Positions 19,125 through 28,207 of a stretch of 64,000 nucleotides of DNA are shown here, piece by piece. A program made the position numbers and the translations under genes. The stretch spans positions 726,472-790,471 of the forward strand of contig NZ_JAAATW010000003.1 of the NCBI RefSeq assembly GCF_009908315.1, written 5' to 3'. Under the pieces are notes generated by a model. The model worked only from the letters and a program-made list of their open reading frames with translations, did no database searches and was not told the DNA's origin. The stretch comes from Paragemmobacter ruber (GTDB lineage Bacteria > Pseudomonadota > Alphaproteobacteria > Rhodobacterales > Rhodobacteraceae). The first letter of the stretch is position 1. Each line of letters starts with the position of its first letter.

Positions 19125-20040
19125 GATCACGCTGCAGACCGAAAAGGTGCGTGGCCCTTGGGCCGATGTCTGGGCGCAGTTCCGCAAGCACAAGGGCGCG
19201 ATGTTCGCGCTGTGGACCTTAGGCACGCTGGCGGTGGTCTGCCTCTTGGGGCCGCTGGTTTGGCGGATCGACCCGAACTTCATCGAAAGCGATACGGTGA
19301 AGATGTTCCGGATGCGCAATCAGGGGCCGTCGCTGGCCCATCCCCTTGGCACCGATCAGCTGGGCCGCGACATGCTGGCGCGGATGATGTTCGGGGGGCG
19401 TATCTCGCTGGCGGTGGGGCTGGTGGCGATGCTGGTCGCCATCTTCATCGGCACGACGGTGGGGGTGATCGCGGGCTATTTCCGGCGGCTGGACGGGCTG
19501 TTGATGCGGCTGACCGATCTGTTCCTTGCGCTGCCGCTGCTGCCTTTGCTGCTGGTCATGATCTTTCTGTTCCGCGATCCGGTAGCCGGCGTGCTGGGCC
19601 CCCGGCTGGGGACGTTCCTGCTGATCGTGATGGCGATCGGGCTGACAAGCTGGATGCAGGCCGCGCGCGTGGTGCGGGGCGAGGTGCTGGCGCTGAAGGA
19701 GCGGGAATTCGTGCTGGCGGCGCGGTCCATCGGCACGCCGTCGCGCCGGATCATCACCCGCCACATCCTGCCCAATGTGCTGTCGCCCGTCCTCGTGGCG
19801 GCGACGCTGGGGATCGCCGCGGCGATCATCACGGAATCGGTGCTGTCCTTCCTTGGCCTTGGCTTTCCGCCGGATTTCCCGACCTGGGGGCGGCTCTTGT
19901 ATGACGGGATCGCCGAGATCCGCACCTATCCGGAGCGCGTGATGTGGCCCGGCATCGCCATTTCGCTGACGGTGCTGAGCGTGAACTACATCGGCGATGG
20001 CCTGCGCGACGCGCTGGACCCGCGGATCCGCGGGCGGTAG
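19117..20040 (+). CDS. Peptide-type ABC transporter permease (DppC)
   Basis: Second permease of the importer, 307 residues from ATG 19117; a longer frame to 19075 reaches into DppB and is rejected. The DppC family N-terminal segment with HPLGTDQLGRDMLARMMFGG precedes five to six membrane helices, and the EAA loop reads FVLAARSIGTPSRRIITRH. It is the last gene of the operon, and palindromic repeats follow. Confidence 0.92.
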   Translation: MTEITLQTEKVRGPWADVWAQFRKHKGAMFALWTLGTLAVVCLLGPLVWRIDPNFIESDTVKMFRMRNQGPSLAHPLGTDQLGRDMLARMMFGGRISLAVGLVAMLVAIFIGTTVGVIAGYFRRLDGLLMRLTDLFLALPLLPLLLVMIFLFRDPVAGVLGPRLGTFLLIVMAIGLTSWMQAARVVRGEVLALKEREFVLAARSIGTPSRRIITRHILPNVLSPVLVAATLGIAAAIITESVLSFLGLGFPPDFPTWGRLLYDGIAEIRTYPERVMWPGIAISLTVLSVNYIGDGLRDALDPRIRGR

Positions 20041-20053
20041 GCGGCGGAGAGGG

Positions 20054-20074
20054 CGATTTTCCTACGAAAAATCG
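20054..20074. repeat. Short palindrome, TTTTCGCAGGAAAA-type family (locus 1)
   Basis: CGATTTTCCTACGAAAAATC plus G forms a 7-bp-arm hairpin between the convergent dppC-like and DUF3422 genes. It belongs to the family seen again at 43182-43274, 49696-49784, 58046-58089 and 62306-62378. Confidence 0.6.
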
Positions 20075-20117
20075 GTGAAGGGGGCTGTCTGCCCCCTCTG
20101 GGCGCAGGGCGCCCATT

Positions 20118-20156
20118 CACCCCCGAGGATATTTGACCAACGGGGAAGACCGAAGG
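20118..20156 (+). repeat. Interspersed 3'-end repeat, copy c (diverged)
   Basis: CACCCCCGAGGATATTTGAC followed by CAACGGGGAAGACCGAAGG resembles copies a and b in order and spacing: a C-rich block, then TATTT, then CCAA, then GAAG. It is 77 bases downstream of the last permease gene and in the same orientation. Confidence 0.45.
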
Positions 20157-20163
20157 TGGGGCG

Positions 20164-21447
20164 TCAGTCGAAATGGTTGCGGATGCGGCGCACCATCAGC
20201 CAGACCCCCACCAGGACGACGGGCGTCAGGATCGCGAGGAGCGCGCCGTGGGACAGGTGCACGCGATCGGCGAGCGGTTCGAGCGCGTAGGCCGCGAGGT
20301 TGACGGCGTAATAGCTGATGGCCACGGTGGACAGGCCTTCGACCGTGCGCTGCAGGCGCAGTTGCAGATCGGCGCGTTTGTCCATGCTTTCCAGAAGTTT
20401 CTGGTTCTGCGCGCTGCGTTCCACATCCACCCGGGTGCGCAAAAGTTCCGCCGCGCGCTGCGCGCGTTCGGCCATGCTTTTCAGCCTGGCTTCAGCCGAT
20501 TTCACCGTGCGCATCGCCGGATCGTAGCGGCGCATCATGAATTCGCCGAAGGTCTGGCGGCCCTGGATGCGGGCCTCGCGCATCACCTCGATCCGCTGGT
20601 TGACGATCGCCTCATAGGCGGCCGTCGCGCCGAAGCGGAAGGAGAACTGCACGGCGAGGCTTTCGAGTTCCGAGGAGATCGTGAGAAGCTCGTGCAGCGC
20701 CTCTTCGGGCGAGCGTTCGGAGGTGTCGAGCGCGGAGACGAGGCCCATCAGTTGGGGATCCAGCGCGTTGAGGCGGCCGGTGAGCTGGCGCGCGCGCATC
20801 AGGCCCAGCATGGACATGGAGCGGTAGGTTTCCACCTCGCACAGGCGCTGCACGATGCGGCCCACACGGCGCGAGCCGGTGCCGGGACGGACAAACACGG
20901 CAAAGCGCATGTGACCGGCAGGGTCGATGCGGAAATCGCCCGCGACGATGGCCGCGCCGTCCACGACACGGCTGACGGCGAGGCTTTCGGGAACGAACCA
21001 GTCTTCCAGCTTGGCCATGACGGCATCGTCAGCGTCGGGCAATTCCTCGACCCGGATCAGGACGGAGCAGATGCGCTTGCCCGGCGCGGCGGCGAGCCAG
21101 TCTTCGGGGAAGACTTCGGCTTCGGCCGGATCGAAGGGGCGGGTAGAGACACCGGGGCCGAAGGCGGAATAGGTGACGAACTCGGTATGGCTTTCCCATT
21201 TCAGGTCATGCCGCCCGATGGGGCCGGAGAAATGCGTGGCATCGGGCTGCGGATGGGCGGAGGCGTGGCGGTCGAGCAGCGAAAGAAGATGCGCGCGGTC
21301 CTTCGACCGGTCGCGGTTGGCCGCATCCACCGGTTCCTTGAAGGCCATGTAGACGGCGTGACAGGGCACATCCAGCGCGGGGAAGGGGCGCGCATGCAGT
21401 TCGTTCACAAGCGAGTAGCGAAGCGGGTGGTCCATGGAAGCGGGCAT
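20164..21447 (-). CDS. DUF3422 family protein with C-terminal membrane helices
   Basis: The frame reads MPASMDHPLRYSLVNELHAR at the N-terminus, a mark of the DUF3422 family (RYSLVNELHARPFP), and is 427 residues long from ATG 21447, which has AGGA about 7 bases upstream. The middle holds a long helical, coiled-coil-like region (about 270-370). The last about 60 residues hold two hydrophobic helices (VAISYYAVNLAAYAL and ALLAILTPVVLVGVWLMV), so the protein is probably anchored by its C-terminus. Function is unknown for the family. Confidence 0.8.
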   Translation of the reverse strand: MPASMDHPLRYSLVNELHARPFPALDVPCHAVYMAFKEPVDAANRDRSKDRAHLLSLLDRHASAHPQPDATHFSGPIGRHDLKWESHTEFVTYSAFGPGVSTRPFDPAEAEVFPEDWLAAAPGKRICSVLIRVEELPDADDAVMAKLEDWFVPESLAVSRVVDGAAIVAGDFRIDPAGHMRFAVFVRPGTGSRRVGRIVQRLCEVETYRSMSMLGLMRARQLTGRLNALDPQLMGLVSALDTSERSPEEALHELLTISSELESLAVQFSFRFGATAAYEAIVNQRIEVMREARIQGRQTFGEFMMRRYDPAMRTVKSAEARLKSMAERAQRAAELLRTRVDVERSAQNQKLLESMDKRADLQLRLQRTVEGLSTVAISYYAVNLAAYALEPLADRVHLSHGALLAILTPVVLVGVWLMVRRIRNHFD

Positions 21448-21584
21448 GATCGTCCTGTCGGTCCTTGCAAGCGAGGTAGGATGCACGCGCCGCAGGGGCC
21501 AGTGATTTGGTGGAATACCGGGGTATGCCGGGCGGATGTTGCAGAAAAGCCCGGCAAAGGCGGGGCGGGTTGCACAAGAAAACG

Positions 21585-21607
21585 GCCCCGCCCTTGCGGG
21601 CCGGGGC
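21585..21607 (-). terminator. Probable terminator of pntAB
   Basis: On the minus strand a GC-rich stem (GCCCCGGCCCGCAAGGGCGG, then GGC) of about 9 bp with a one-base bulge is followed by CGTTTTC. It lies about 75 bases after the pntB stop, beyond the GTAGGATGGGC repeats. Confidence 0.6.
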
Positions 21608-21609
21608 AG

Positions 21610-21677
21610 GTAGGATGGGCAGGACTGCCCATCCTACGAGAAGATGTCCTGCGTAGGATGGGCAATCCTGCCCATCC
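21610..21677. repeat. Two tandem GTAGGATGGGC palindromes
   Basis: Two inverted repeats of GTAGGATGGGCA with TGCCCATCCTAC lie at 21610-21637 (complete, 12-bp arms) and 21653-21677 (right arm trimmed). They are separated by 15 bases, just after pntB. REP-like repeats of this sequence occur in many proteobacteria. They may act as mRNA 3'-end hairpins. Confidence 0.8.
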
Positions 21678-21682
21678 CCTGT

Positions 21683-23116
21683 TCAGTCGATCATCGGCAG
21701 CAGCGCGTCGATGCTCTTTTTCGCATCGCCATAGAACATGCGCGTGTTCTCTTTGAAGAACAGCGGGTTCTCGATGCCCGAATAGCCCGTGCCCTGCCCG
21801 CGCTTGGAGACGAACACCTGCTTGGCCTTCCAGCATTCCAACACCGGCATCCCGGCGATGGGGCTGTTGGGGTCTTCCTGCGCGGCGGGGTTCACGATGT
21901 CATTCGACCCGATCACGATCGCCACGTCGGTTTCGGGGAAGTCCTCGTTGATCTCGTCCATCTCCAGAACGATGTCGTAGGGCACCTTCGCCTCTGCCAG
22001 AAGCACGTTCATGTGGCCGGGCAGACGGCCCGCCACCGGGTGGATGGCGAAGCGGACGTTCTTGCCCTTGGCGCGCAGCTTCCGCGTCAGTTCCGACACC
22101 GATTGCTGCGCCTGCGCCACCGCCATCCCGTAGCCGGGGATGATGATGATGCTGTCGGCATCGTTCAGGGCCGCGGCCACGCCTTCGGCGTCAATTGCGA
22201 TCTGTTCGCCCGTCACTTCCATCGCGGGGCCGGTGGTGCCACCGAAACCGCCGAGGATCACGCTGATGAAGGACCGGTTCATCGCCTTGCACATGATGTA
22301 GGAGAGGATCGCGCCCGAAGACCCCACCAGCGCGCCCACAACGATCAGGAGGTCATTGGACAGCGAGAAGCCGATCGCCGCCGCCGCCCAGCCGGAATAG
22401 CTGTTCAGCATCGACACGACGACGGGCATGTCCGCCCCGCCGATCCCCATGATCAGGTGATAGCCGATGAACAGCGCGGCCAGCGTCATCACCAGAAGCG
22501 CCAGCGTGGAGCCGGACTGCAGGTAGACGAACAGCAGCACCAGCGAGATGATCGCCGCGCCCGCGTTCAGCACATGGCCGCCGGGCAGTTTCTTGGCCTT
22601 GCCGTCCACCTTGCCCGCAAGCTTGCCGAAGGCGATGACCGACCCGGTGAAGGTGACCGCGCCGATGAAGACGCCAAGGAAGGTTTCCACCCGCAGGATC
22701 GCCACTTCCACGGCCGTCTTTTCGGCGACCTTGGCAGCGAAACCGGTCAGCGCGGCGCGCGCGGTTTCATCCATCCCCGCGATGGAGGCCAGTTCGATAT
22801 GGGTGTTGAAGCCGATGAAGACCGCGGCCAGACCGACAAGGCTGTGCATCGCGGCGACAAGCTGGGGCATCTCGGTCATCTGCACGCGCTGCGCCACGAC
22901 ATAGCCGATGGCGCCGCCGACCGCGATCATGATCAGGCTGAGGAACCAGTTGCCCGCGCCGGGGCCGATCAGCGTGGCGGCAATCGCCAGCGCCATGCCG
23001 ACGATGCCATACCAGACGGCGCGCTTGGCGCTTTCCTGCCCCGAAAGGCCGCCCAGAGACTGGATGATGAGGACCGCGGCCACGACATAGGCGGCGGTGG
23101 TGAATCCGTATTCCAT
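21683..23116 (-). CDS. pntB: NAD(P) transhydrogenase subunit beta
   Basis: PntB is the NADP(H)-binding, proton-pumping part of the energy-linked transhydrogenase, which makes NADPH from NADH using the proton gradient. The 477-residue protein has about nine N-terminal membrane helices (to about residue 260) and a C-terminal Rossmann domain III with [14 protein letters not shown]. The family-typical [10 protein letters not shown] segment and [14 protein letters not shown] follow. It lies 13 bases after pntA in one operon. Confidence 0.96.
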   Translation of the reverse strand: MEYGFTTAAYVVAAVLIIQSLGGLSGQESAKRAVWYGIVGMALAIAATLIGPGAGNWFLSLIMIAVGGAIGYVVAQRVQMTEMPQLVAAMHSLVGLAAVFIGFNTHIELASIAGMDETARAALTGFAAKVAEKTAVEVAILRVETFLGVFIGAVTFTGSVIAFGKLAGKVDGKAKKLPGGHVLNAGAAIISLVLLFVYLQSGSTLALLVMTLAALFIGYHLIMGIGGADMPVVVSMLNSYSGWAAAAIGFSLSNDLLIVVGALVGSSGAILSYIMCKAMNRSFISVILGGFGGTTGPAMEVTGEQIAIDAEGVAAALNDADSIIIIPGYGMAVAQAQQSVSELTRKLRAKGKNVRFAIHPVAGRLPGHMNVLLAEAKVPYDIVLEMDEINEDFPETDVAIVIGSNDIVNPAAQEDPNSPIAGMPVLECWKAKQVFVSKRGQGTGYSGIENPLFFKENTRMFYGDAKKSIDALLPMID

Positions 23117-23129
23117 CGCGCGAGCCTCC

Positions 23130-24701
23130 TTACGACTTCTGGAACATGGCGAGCATGCGCCGGGTGACGAGGAAGCCGCCGAAGATGTTGATGCCGGCCA
23201 TGAAGACCGACAGCGCGGCGAGGATCACCACCAGCCAGTTGCCCGATCCGATCTGCATCAGGGCACCCAGAATGATGATCGACGAGATGGCGTTGGTGAT
23301 CGCCATCAGCGGGGTGTGCAGCGAGTGCGACACGTTCCAGATGACCTGCACGCCGACATAGACCGACAGCACGAAGACAATGAAATGCGACATGAAGCTG
23401 GCCGGGGTATAGAGCCCCGCCAGCAGGATCAGCGCGCCTCCCGCCACCAGCATGGCGACCTGATCGCGGGTCTGCTTCTTGAAGGCCGCCAGTTCCTGCG
23501 CGCGTTTTTCTTCGGGCGTGAGTTCCTTGGGCTTTTCCTTTGGCTTCGCTGCCGCGATGGCCGCGATCTTGGGGGGCGGCGGCGGATAGGTCACCGCGCC
23601 CTCATGCGCCACGGTCGCGCCGCGGATCACGTCATCCTCCATGTTGTGGTGGATCACGCCGTCCTTCTTGGGCGTCAGGTCCGTCAGCATGTGGCGGATG
23701 TTGGTGGCATAGAGCGTCGAGGCCTGCGCCGCCATCCGGCTGGGGAAATCGGTGTAACCCACGATGGTCACGCCGTTTTCCGTGACGATCTTTTGATCCG
23801 GCACCGTCAGGTCGCAGTTGCCGCCGCGTTCGGCGGCAAGGTCGATGATCACGCTGCCGCGCTTCATCATCTTGACCATGTCCTCGGTCCACAGCTTGGG
23901 CGCGGGGCGACCGGGGATCAGGGCGGTGGTGATGACGATGTCCATCTCGGGCGCAAGCTCGCGGAACTTGGCAAGCTGCTTTTCGCGGAACTCGGGGCTG
24001 GAGGGGGCTGCGTAGCCGCCCGTCGCCGCGCCGTCCTGCGCCTGTTCGAATTCGAGAAAGACGAATTCCGCCCCCATCGATTCGATCTGTTCGGCCACTT
24101 CGGGGCGCACGTCGAAGGCATAGGTGATCGCGCCGAGCGAGACGGAGGTGCCGATGGCGGCAAGGCCCGCCACGCCCGCCCCCACGATCAGCACCTTGGC
24201 GGGCGGGATCTTGCCCGCTGCTGTGACCTGCCCGGTGAAGAAGCGGCCGAAATTATTGCCTGCCTCGATCACCGCGCGGTAGCCCGCGATATTGGCCATG
24301 GACGACAGGGCATCCATCTTCTGCGCGCGGGAGATGCGCGGCACCATGTCCATCGCGACGACCGTCGCGCCCTGATCGGCCACCTGCTTCAGGAGCGCCT
24401 CGTTCTGGGCGGGCCAGAAGAAGCTGATCAGCGTCTGGCCGCGCTTGAGCAGCGCCGCCTCTGCGGCTTCCGGCCCGCGAACCTTGACCACCACATCGGC
24501 GGCGTCGAACACGGCCTTGGCACTGGGCAGAACCTCGGCCCCCGCCGCACGGTAGGCGTCGTCGGAGAAGCCGGCCTTGGCGCCCGCGCCCGCCTCGATC
24601 ACCGACGTATGGCCCAGCTTGGCCAGCGCCACCACGGAGTCGGGCGTCATCGCCACCCGGTTCTCGCCTTCGAATATCTCTCTTGGTGCCCCGATCTTCA
24701 C
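23130..24701 (-). CDS. pntA: NAD(P) transhydrogenase subunit alpha (domain I plus four-helix membrane part)
   Basis: The N-terminal domain I binds NAD(H) and has AlaDH/PNT-type motifs ([36 protein letters not shown] at about 170). A charged linker near 380-400 ([15 protein letters not shown]) leads to membrane helices at the C-terminus, so this is the long single-chain alpha subunit. The start is a GTG at 24701 with GGGGGAGAG just upstream. The in-frame ATG at 24794 would add 31 residues without homologous look and is less likely. Length is 523 residues. Confidence 0.94.
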   Translation of the reverse strand: MKIGAPREIFEGENRVAMTPDSVVALAKLGHTSVIEAGAGAKAGFSDDAYRAAGAEVLPSAKAVFDAADVVVKVRGPEAAEAALLKRGQTLISFFWPAQNEALLKQVADQGATVVAMDMVPRISRAQKMDALSSMANIAGYRAVIEAGNNFGRFFTGQVTAAGKIPPAKVLIVGAGVAGLAAIGTSVSLGAITYAFDVRPEVAEQIESMGAEFVFLEFEQAQDGAATGGYAAPSSPEFREKQLAKFRELAPEMDIVITTALIPGRPAPKLWTEDMVKMMKRGSVIIDLAAERGGNCDLTVPDQKIVTENGVTIVGYTDFPSRMAAQASTLYATNIRHMLTDLTPKKDGVIHHNMEDDVIRGATVAHEGAVTYPPPPPKIAAIAAAKPKEKPKELTPEEKRAQELAAFKKQTRDQVAMLVAGGALILLAGLYTPASFMSHFIVFVLSVYVGVQVIWNVSHSLHTPLMAITNAISSIIILGALMQIGSGNWLVVILAALSVFMAGINIFGGFLVTRRMLAMFQKS

Positions 24702-24836
24702 GCTCTCTCCCCCGTTCTTCGCCGCAGGCGCGGCCCCCGGATGTTCAACCTTGCGCCACTTATCACCGCGCAAGAATATTTCAAACCCCTGCATCCCCTT
24801 TTCCGACTGTTGCCGGATTATCGGGTGCCGCGCGCA

Positions 24837-25283
24837 TCATAGCCAGCGCCGCACGCGGGCGGCCCAATCGTCAAACGCATCGCCGAAGGCAGCGCGCAGG
24901 CGCGCCTCCTCCCCCCGGATAAAGCGGTTGCGGATCAGGATCATGAACAGCGGCACGAGGGGCAGCGCATGGGGCGCGTCCCACCACAGGATTGCCGCCG
25001 TCAGAAAGCCCGCATCGGCCAGATAGATGGGGTTGCGCGACAGCCGGAACACGCCCGATGTGATCAGCGCCTGCGGCAGGCGGTGCGGGATCACCGTGGT
25101 GCGCGCCCGCGCAAAGGCCCGCAGCGCGCCGCCGAACAAAAGCGCCCCCGCCCCCGCCAGCCCCGCCGCCAGAAGATCGCCCAGCGCGCCGAAGAGGTTG
25201 ACCGGGATCAACCGGTCCAACCCCCAGACGGCCGCCACGAAGGCCACCAGCCAGACCGGCGGCAGGTCGATCCATTTCGGCAC
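24837..25283 (-). CDS. Isoprenylcysteine methyltransferase-like (ICMT/PEMT family) membrane protein
   Basis: Three to four membrane helices precede the family core: IPHRLPQALITSGVFRLSRN followed by PIYLADAGF, then FIRGEEARLRAAFGDAFDDW. This is the SAM-binding and catalytic region of small membrane methyltransferases of the ICMT/NnrU-like group. A GTG at 25283 gives about 148 residues; the frame is open to 25457 but that part runs into the kynU leader. The methyl acceptor is unknown, since bacteria lack prenylated proteins. Confidence 0.7.
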   Translation of the reverse strand: MPKWIDLPPVWLVAFVAAVWGLDRLIPVNLFGALGDLLAAGLAGAGALLFGGALRAFARARTTVIPHRLPQALITSGVFRLSRNPIYLADAGFLTAAILWWDAPHALPLVPLFMILIRNRFIRGEEARLRAAFGDAFDDWAARVRRWL

Positions 25284-25459
25284 GCACGCCCCCTCTTCGC
25301 CTCTTGCGCCGTTTGTTCCGTTCCGGGGCGGGAATGGCAAGCCCCCCGGGGGCGGAAATCGACATTCCAGCCCCCGAAACCGGCATCCTGCCGGTTGCAG
25401 GGGCAGTTGTGGCGGGCGCAGCGACGCGGCATTGTGCACCCGCAAGAGGAGAGACACCC

Positions 25460-26656
25460 ATGACCACCGATTTCGCCGCCACGCGCGCCGCCTTTGTGCT
25501 GCCCGAGGGGATCATCTACCTCGATGGCAATTCGCTGGGCCCCCTGCCCAAGGCGGCGGCAACACGCGTCGCACAGGCGGTAGAGGCGGAATGGGGCCAG
25601 ATGCTGATCACCGGCTGGAACCGCGCCGGGTGGATGGAGCAACCCGCCCGCGTGGGCGACCGGATCGCCCGGCTGATCGGGGCGGAACCCGGCACGGTGG
25701 TGATGGGGGATACGCTGTCGATCAAGGTCTATCAGGCGCTGGCCTCGGCCTTGGAGATGAACCCCGGGCGGCGGGTGATCCTGTCGGATACCGGGAATTT
25801 CCCGTCCGATCTGTACATGGCGGATGGCTTGGTGCGGACCTTGGGCGATGGCTATACCCTGCGCACCGTGGCGCCCGAAGAGGTGCTGGACGCCATCGAT
25901 GAAACCGTCGCCGTGACGATGATCACCGAGGTGGATTATCGCACGGGCCGCAAGCATGACATGGCGGCGATCACGGCGCGGGCGCATCAGATGGGCGCGC
26001 TGACGGTGTGGGATCTGGCCCATTCGGCGGGCGCGCTGCCGGTCGATCTGGCCGGGGTGGGCGCGGATTTCGCGGTGGGCTGCACCTACAAATACCTCAA
26101 TTCCGGCCCCGGTGGCCCCGCCTTTATCTATGTGGCCCCCCGCCATGCCGACCGCGCGCGCCCTGCCCTTTCGGGCTGGCTGGGGCATGAGGCGCCCTTC
26201 GCCTTTGACCTTGCCTATCGCCCCGGCCGCGGGGTGGAGCGGATGCGCGTCGGCACCCCGCCGGTGCTGCAACTCGCCGCGCTGGAGGCGGCGATGGATG
26301 TCTGGGACATGACAACCATGGCCGATGTGCGCGCCCGGTCCATCGAACTGACCGAAGCCTTCATCAAGGGGGTAGAGGCCGCCTGCCCCAGCCTGACACT
26401 CGCCAGCCCGCGCGACCCCGAAAGCCGGGGATCGCAGGTAAGCTTCCGCCACCCCGAAGGCTATGCCATCATGCAGGCGCTGATCGCGCGGGGCGTGATC
26501 GGGGATTTCCGCGCGCCCGACATCCTGCGCTTCGGGTTCACGCCGCTCTATATCGGGCCGGAAGAGGTGGCCGCTGCCGTGGCCGTTCTGGCCGAGGTGA
26601 TGGACAAGGGCCTGTGGGACCGCCCGGAATACAAGACCCGCGCCCGCGTGACTTGA
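25460..26656 (+). CDS. kynU: Kynureninase
   Basis: A PLP enzyme that cleaves kynurenine to anthranilate and alanine in tryptophan breakdown. The 398-residue sequence shows IYLDGNSLGPLPKAA at the N-terminus, DTGNFPSDLYMADGL, WDLAHSAGALPVDLAG (Asp binding the pyridine N) and TYKYLNSGPGGPAF, whose Lys forms the PLP aldimine. AGGAGAG stands 7 bases before ATG 25460; a longer frame from 25304 is rejected. No tryptophan dioxygenase gene is nearby, but RidA follows, fitting PLP and enamine chemistry. Confidence 0.94.
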   Translation: MTTDFAATRAAFVLPEGIIYLDGNSLGPLPKAAATRVAQAVEAEWGQMLITGWNRAGWMEQPARVGDRIARLIGAEPGTVVMGDTLSIKVYQALASALEMNPGRRVILSDTGNFPSDLYMADGLVRTLGDGYTLRTVAPEEVLDAIDETVAVTMITEVDYRTGRKHDMAAITARAHQMGALTVWDLAHSAGALPVDLAGVGADFAVGCTYKYLNSGPGGPAFIYVAPRHADRARPALSGWLGHEAPFAFDLAYRPGRGVERMRVGTPPVLQLAALEAAMDVWDMTTMADVRARSIELTEAFIKGVEAACPSLTLASPRDPESRGSQVSFRHPEGYAIMQALIARGVIGDFRAPDILRFGFTPLYIGPEEVAAAVAVLAEVMDKGLWDRPEYKTRARVT

Positions 26657-26712
26657 GGGCGAGTGACCTGCCCGTCTGACCTGACCCTGTGACCTGACCG
26701 CGAGAGGACAGC

Positions 26713-27111
26713 ATGACCACGATCCGCCGCTGGAACCCCGAAGGCATCGCCGCGCCCGCCTCGCGCTATGCCCATGCCGTGCTGGTCGAGGGGGCGGTGC
26801 GCTGGCTGCATCTTTCGGGGCAGATCGGCACCCTACCCGATGGGCGCGTGGCCGAGGGGTTGGCGGCGCAGCTCGATGCCTGTTTCGCCAATGTGGCGGC
26901 GGGGCTTGCGGCAGCGGGCATGGGCAAGGGCGATCTGGTGAAGCTGACCATCTATCTGACGGACGGCACGCCCGAGGCGGTGGCCACCTACCGCGCCCGG
27001 CGCGACGCCTGGGTGGGCGACGGCCCCTTGCCGGCCGCCACCCTGCTGATCGTCGCGGGCCTGGCCAGCCCGGCGCTGCTGGCCGAGGTGGACGCGGTGG
27101 CGGCAAGCTGA
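26713..27111 (+). CDS. RidA/YjgF-family reactive intermediate deaminase
   Basis: 132 residues. LSGQIGTLPDGRVAEGLAAQ and the VKLTIYLTDG segment match the RidA family, trimeric proteins that hydrolyse reactive enamine/imine intermediates released by PLP enzymes. The usual catalytic Arg region near residue 105 is weak here (PAATLLIVAG), so it may belong to a non-canonical Rid subgroup. It lies 56 bases after kynU, probably in the same operon. Confidence 0.85.
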   Translation: MTTIRRWNPEGIAAPASRYAHAVLVEGAVRWLHLSGQIGTLPDGRVAEGLAAQLDACFANVAAGLAAAGMGKGDLVKLTIYLTDGTPEAVATYRARRDAWVGDGPLPAATLLIVAGLASPALLAEVDAVAAS

Positions 27112-27202
27112 TGCACGGCCCGGACTGTGGCCAAAGGGCGACTCTGGCCGCACCAGATGCCCTGCGCCACGGGGGAATGCCCGGCTGGCCCGCTTTGTTT
27201 CT

Positions 27203-27231
27203 TTGACGCAAGACCTTGCAAACGATACCGT
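27203..27231 (+). promoter_or_regulatory. Candidate sigma-70 type promoter of the L,D-transpeptidase gene
   Basis: TTGACG at 27203-27208, a 17-base spacer, then TACCGT at 27226-27231. This lies about 60 bases before ATG 27294. The -35 hexamer is good, the -10 weak. It is read by eye only. Confidence 0.35.
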
Positions 27232-27293
27232 TGCGCCCGGAAACCCCCGTGCAGGCGCTGCTCGCCCTGCCGAACATATGGACCAATGACGTT

Positions 27294-28142
27294 ATGCGCG
27301 CCCGTTTTGCTGCCCTGCTCCGCCTTTTGACTGTCGGCGCCTTTGCCGGCCTTCTGTCTGCCTGCGTGCCCGATCCGGCCATGATCGAGGCGGGCCTTGC
27401 ACAGGCGCCGGCCCCGAAGGAGGTGCCGAACGCCTATCTGGCCACCAAGGATGCCAATATCGACATCCCCGCCCTGCCAGTGGAGGAAATCCCCCAGCAG
27501 TTCCGTCGCCAGACCGTCTATTTCCCGACGGATGAGGTGCCGGGAACGATCATCATCAACCCGTCGCAGCGCGTGCTGCATTATGTGACCGGCAAGAATC
27601 AGGCGATCCGCTATGGCATTGCCGTGGGCCGGGCCGGGTTCGAATGGTCGGGCACCGCGATTGTCAGCGAGAAGAAGCCCTGGCCCACCTGGACCCCGCC
27701 GGCCGAGATGATCGCGCGCGATCCGAAGCTGGCGAAGTGGAAGGATGGCCAGCCGGGCGGGCCGACCAACCCCTTGGGTGCGCGGGCGATCTACCTGACG
27801 ACGAATGGCGTGGATTACGGCTATCGCATCCACGGCACGCCGGAATGGCGGTCGATCGGGCGCAATGCCTCATCGGGCTGCATCCGCATGATCAATCAGG
27901 ATGTGATCGACCTGTATAACCGCCTGAAGGGCGGGGAGAAGGTCGTCGTGCTGACGCGGGATGGGCAGTATCCCACCCGTCTGGTGCTGCCGCCGCCCGC
28001 GCCGAAACCCGCTGCCGTGGCTGCCGCGCCCGCGCCCGCGCCGGTGGTGGTGCCCGCCGCGATGCCCACGTTCAATCCGATGCTGCAGGGCGTGCCTGCC
28101 GCGCTGCAGACGCCGCCCGCCGCCCCGGCGACCAGCGGCTGA
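27294..28142 (+). CDS. L,D-transpeptidase (YkuD/ErfK family), probable lipoprotein
   Basis: Of the nested starts I chose ATG 27294 because it begins a lipoprotein signal (MRARFAALLRLLTVG) with a lipobox LSAC at about residue 24. The YkuD domain spans about 75-225 and holds the catalytic motif HGTPEWRSIGRNASSGCIRM with the nucleophile Cys. Such enzymes make 3-3 peptidoglycan crosslinks or attach proteins to the wall in the periplasm. A Pro/Ala-rich tail ends the 282-residue protein. A clear terminator follows. Confidence 0.9.
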   Translation: MRARFAALLRLLTVGAFAGLLSACVPDPAMIEAGLAQAPAPKEVPNAYLATKDANIDIPALPVEEIPQQFRRQTVYFPTDEVPGTIIINPSQRVLHYVTGKNQAIRYGIAVGRAGFEWSGTAIVSEKKPWPTWTPPAEMIARDPKLAKWKDGQPGGPTNPLGARAIYLTTNGVDYGYRIHGTPEWRSIGRNASSGCIRMINQDVIDLYNRLKGGEKVVVLTRDGQYPTRLVLPPPAPKPAAVAAAPAPAPVVVPAAMPTFNPMLQGVPAALQTPPAAPATSG

Positions 28143-28162
28143 GGCCCTGCATGAAAAAAAAA

Positions 28163-28190
28163 GGCGCGACGGGGGACCGTCGCGCCCTTT
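28163..28190. terminator. Bidirectional intrinsic terminator
   Basis: Perfect 10-bp stem GGCGCGACGG / CCGTCGCGCC with a GGGA loop, preceded by nine A and followed by CTTTTCCTTTT. It sits between the convergent L,D-transpeptidase and lyxose-isomerase-like genes and can serve both. Confidence 0.9.
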
Positions 28191-28207
28191 TCCTTTTGGC
28201 CGGCGCC

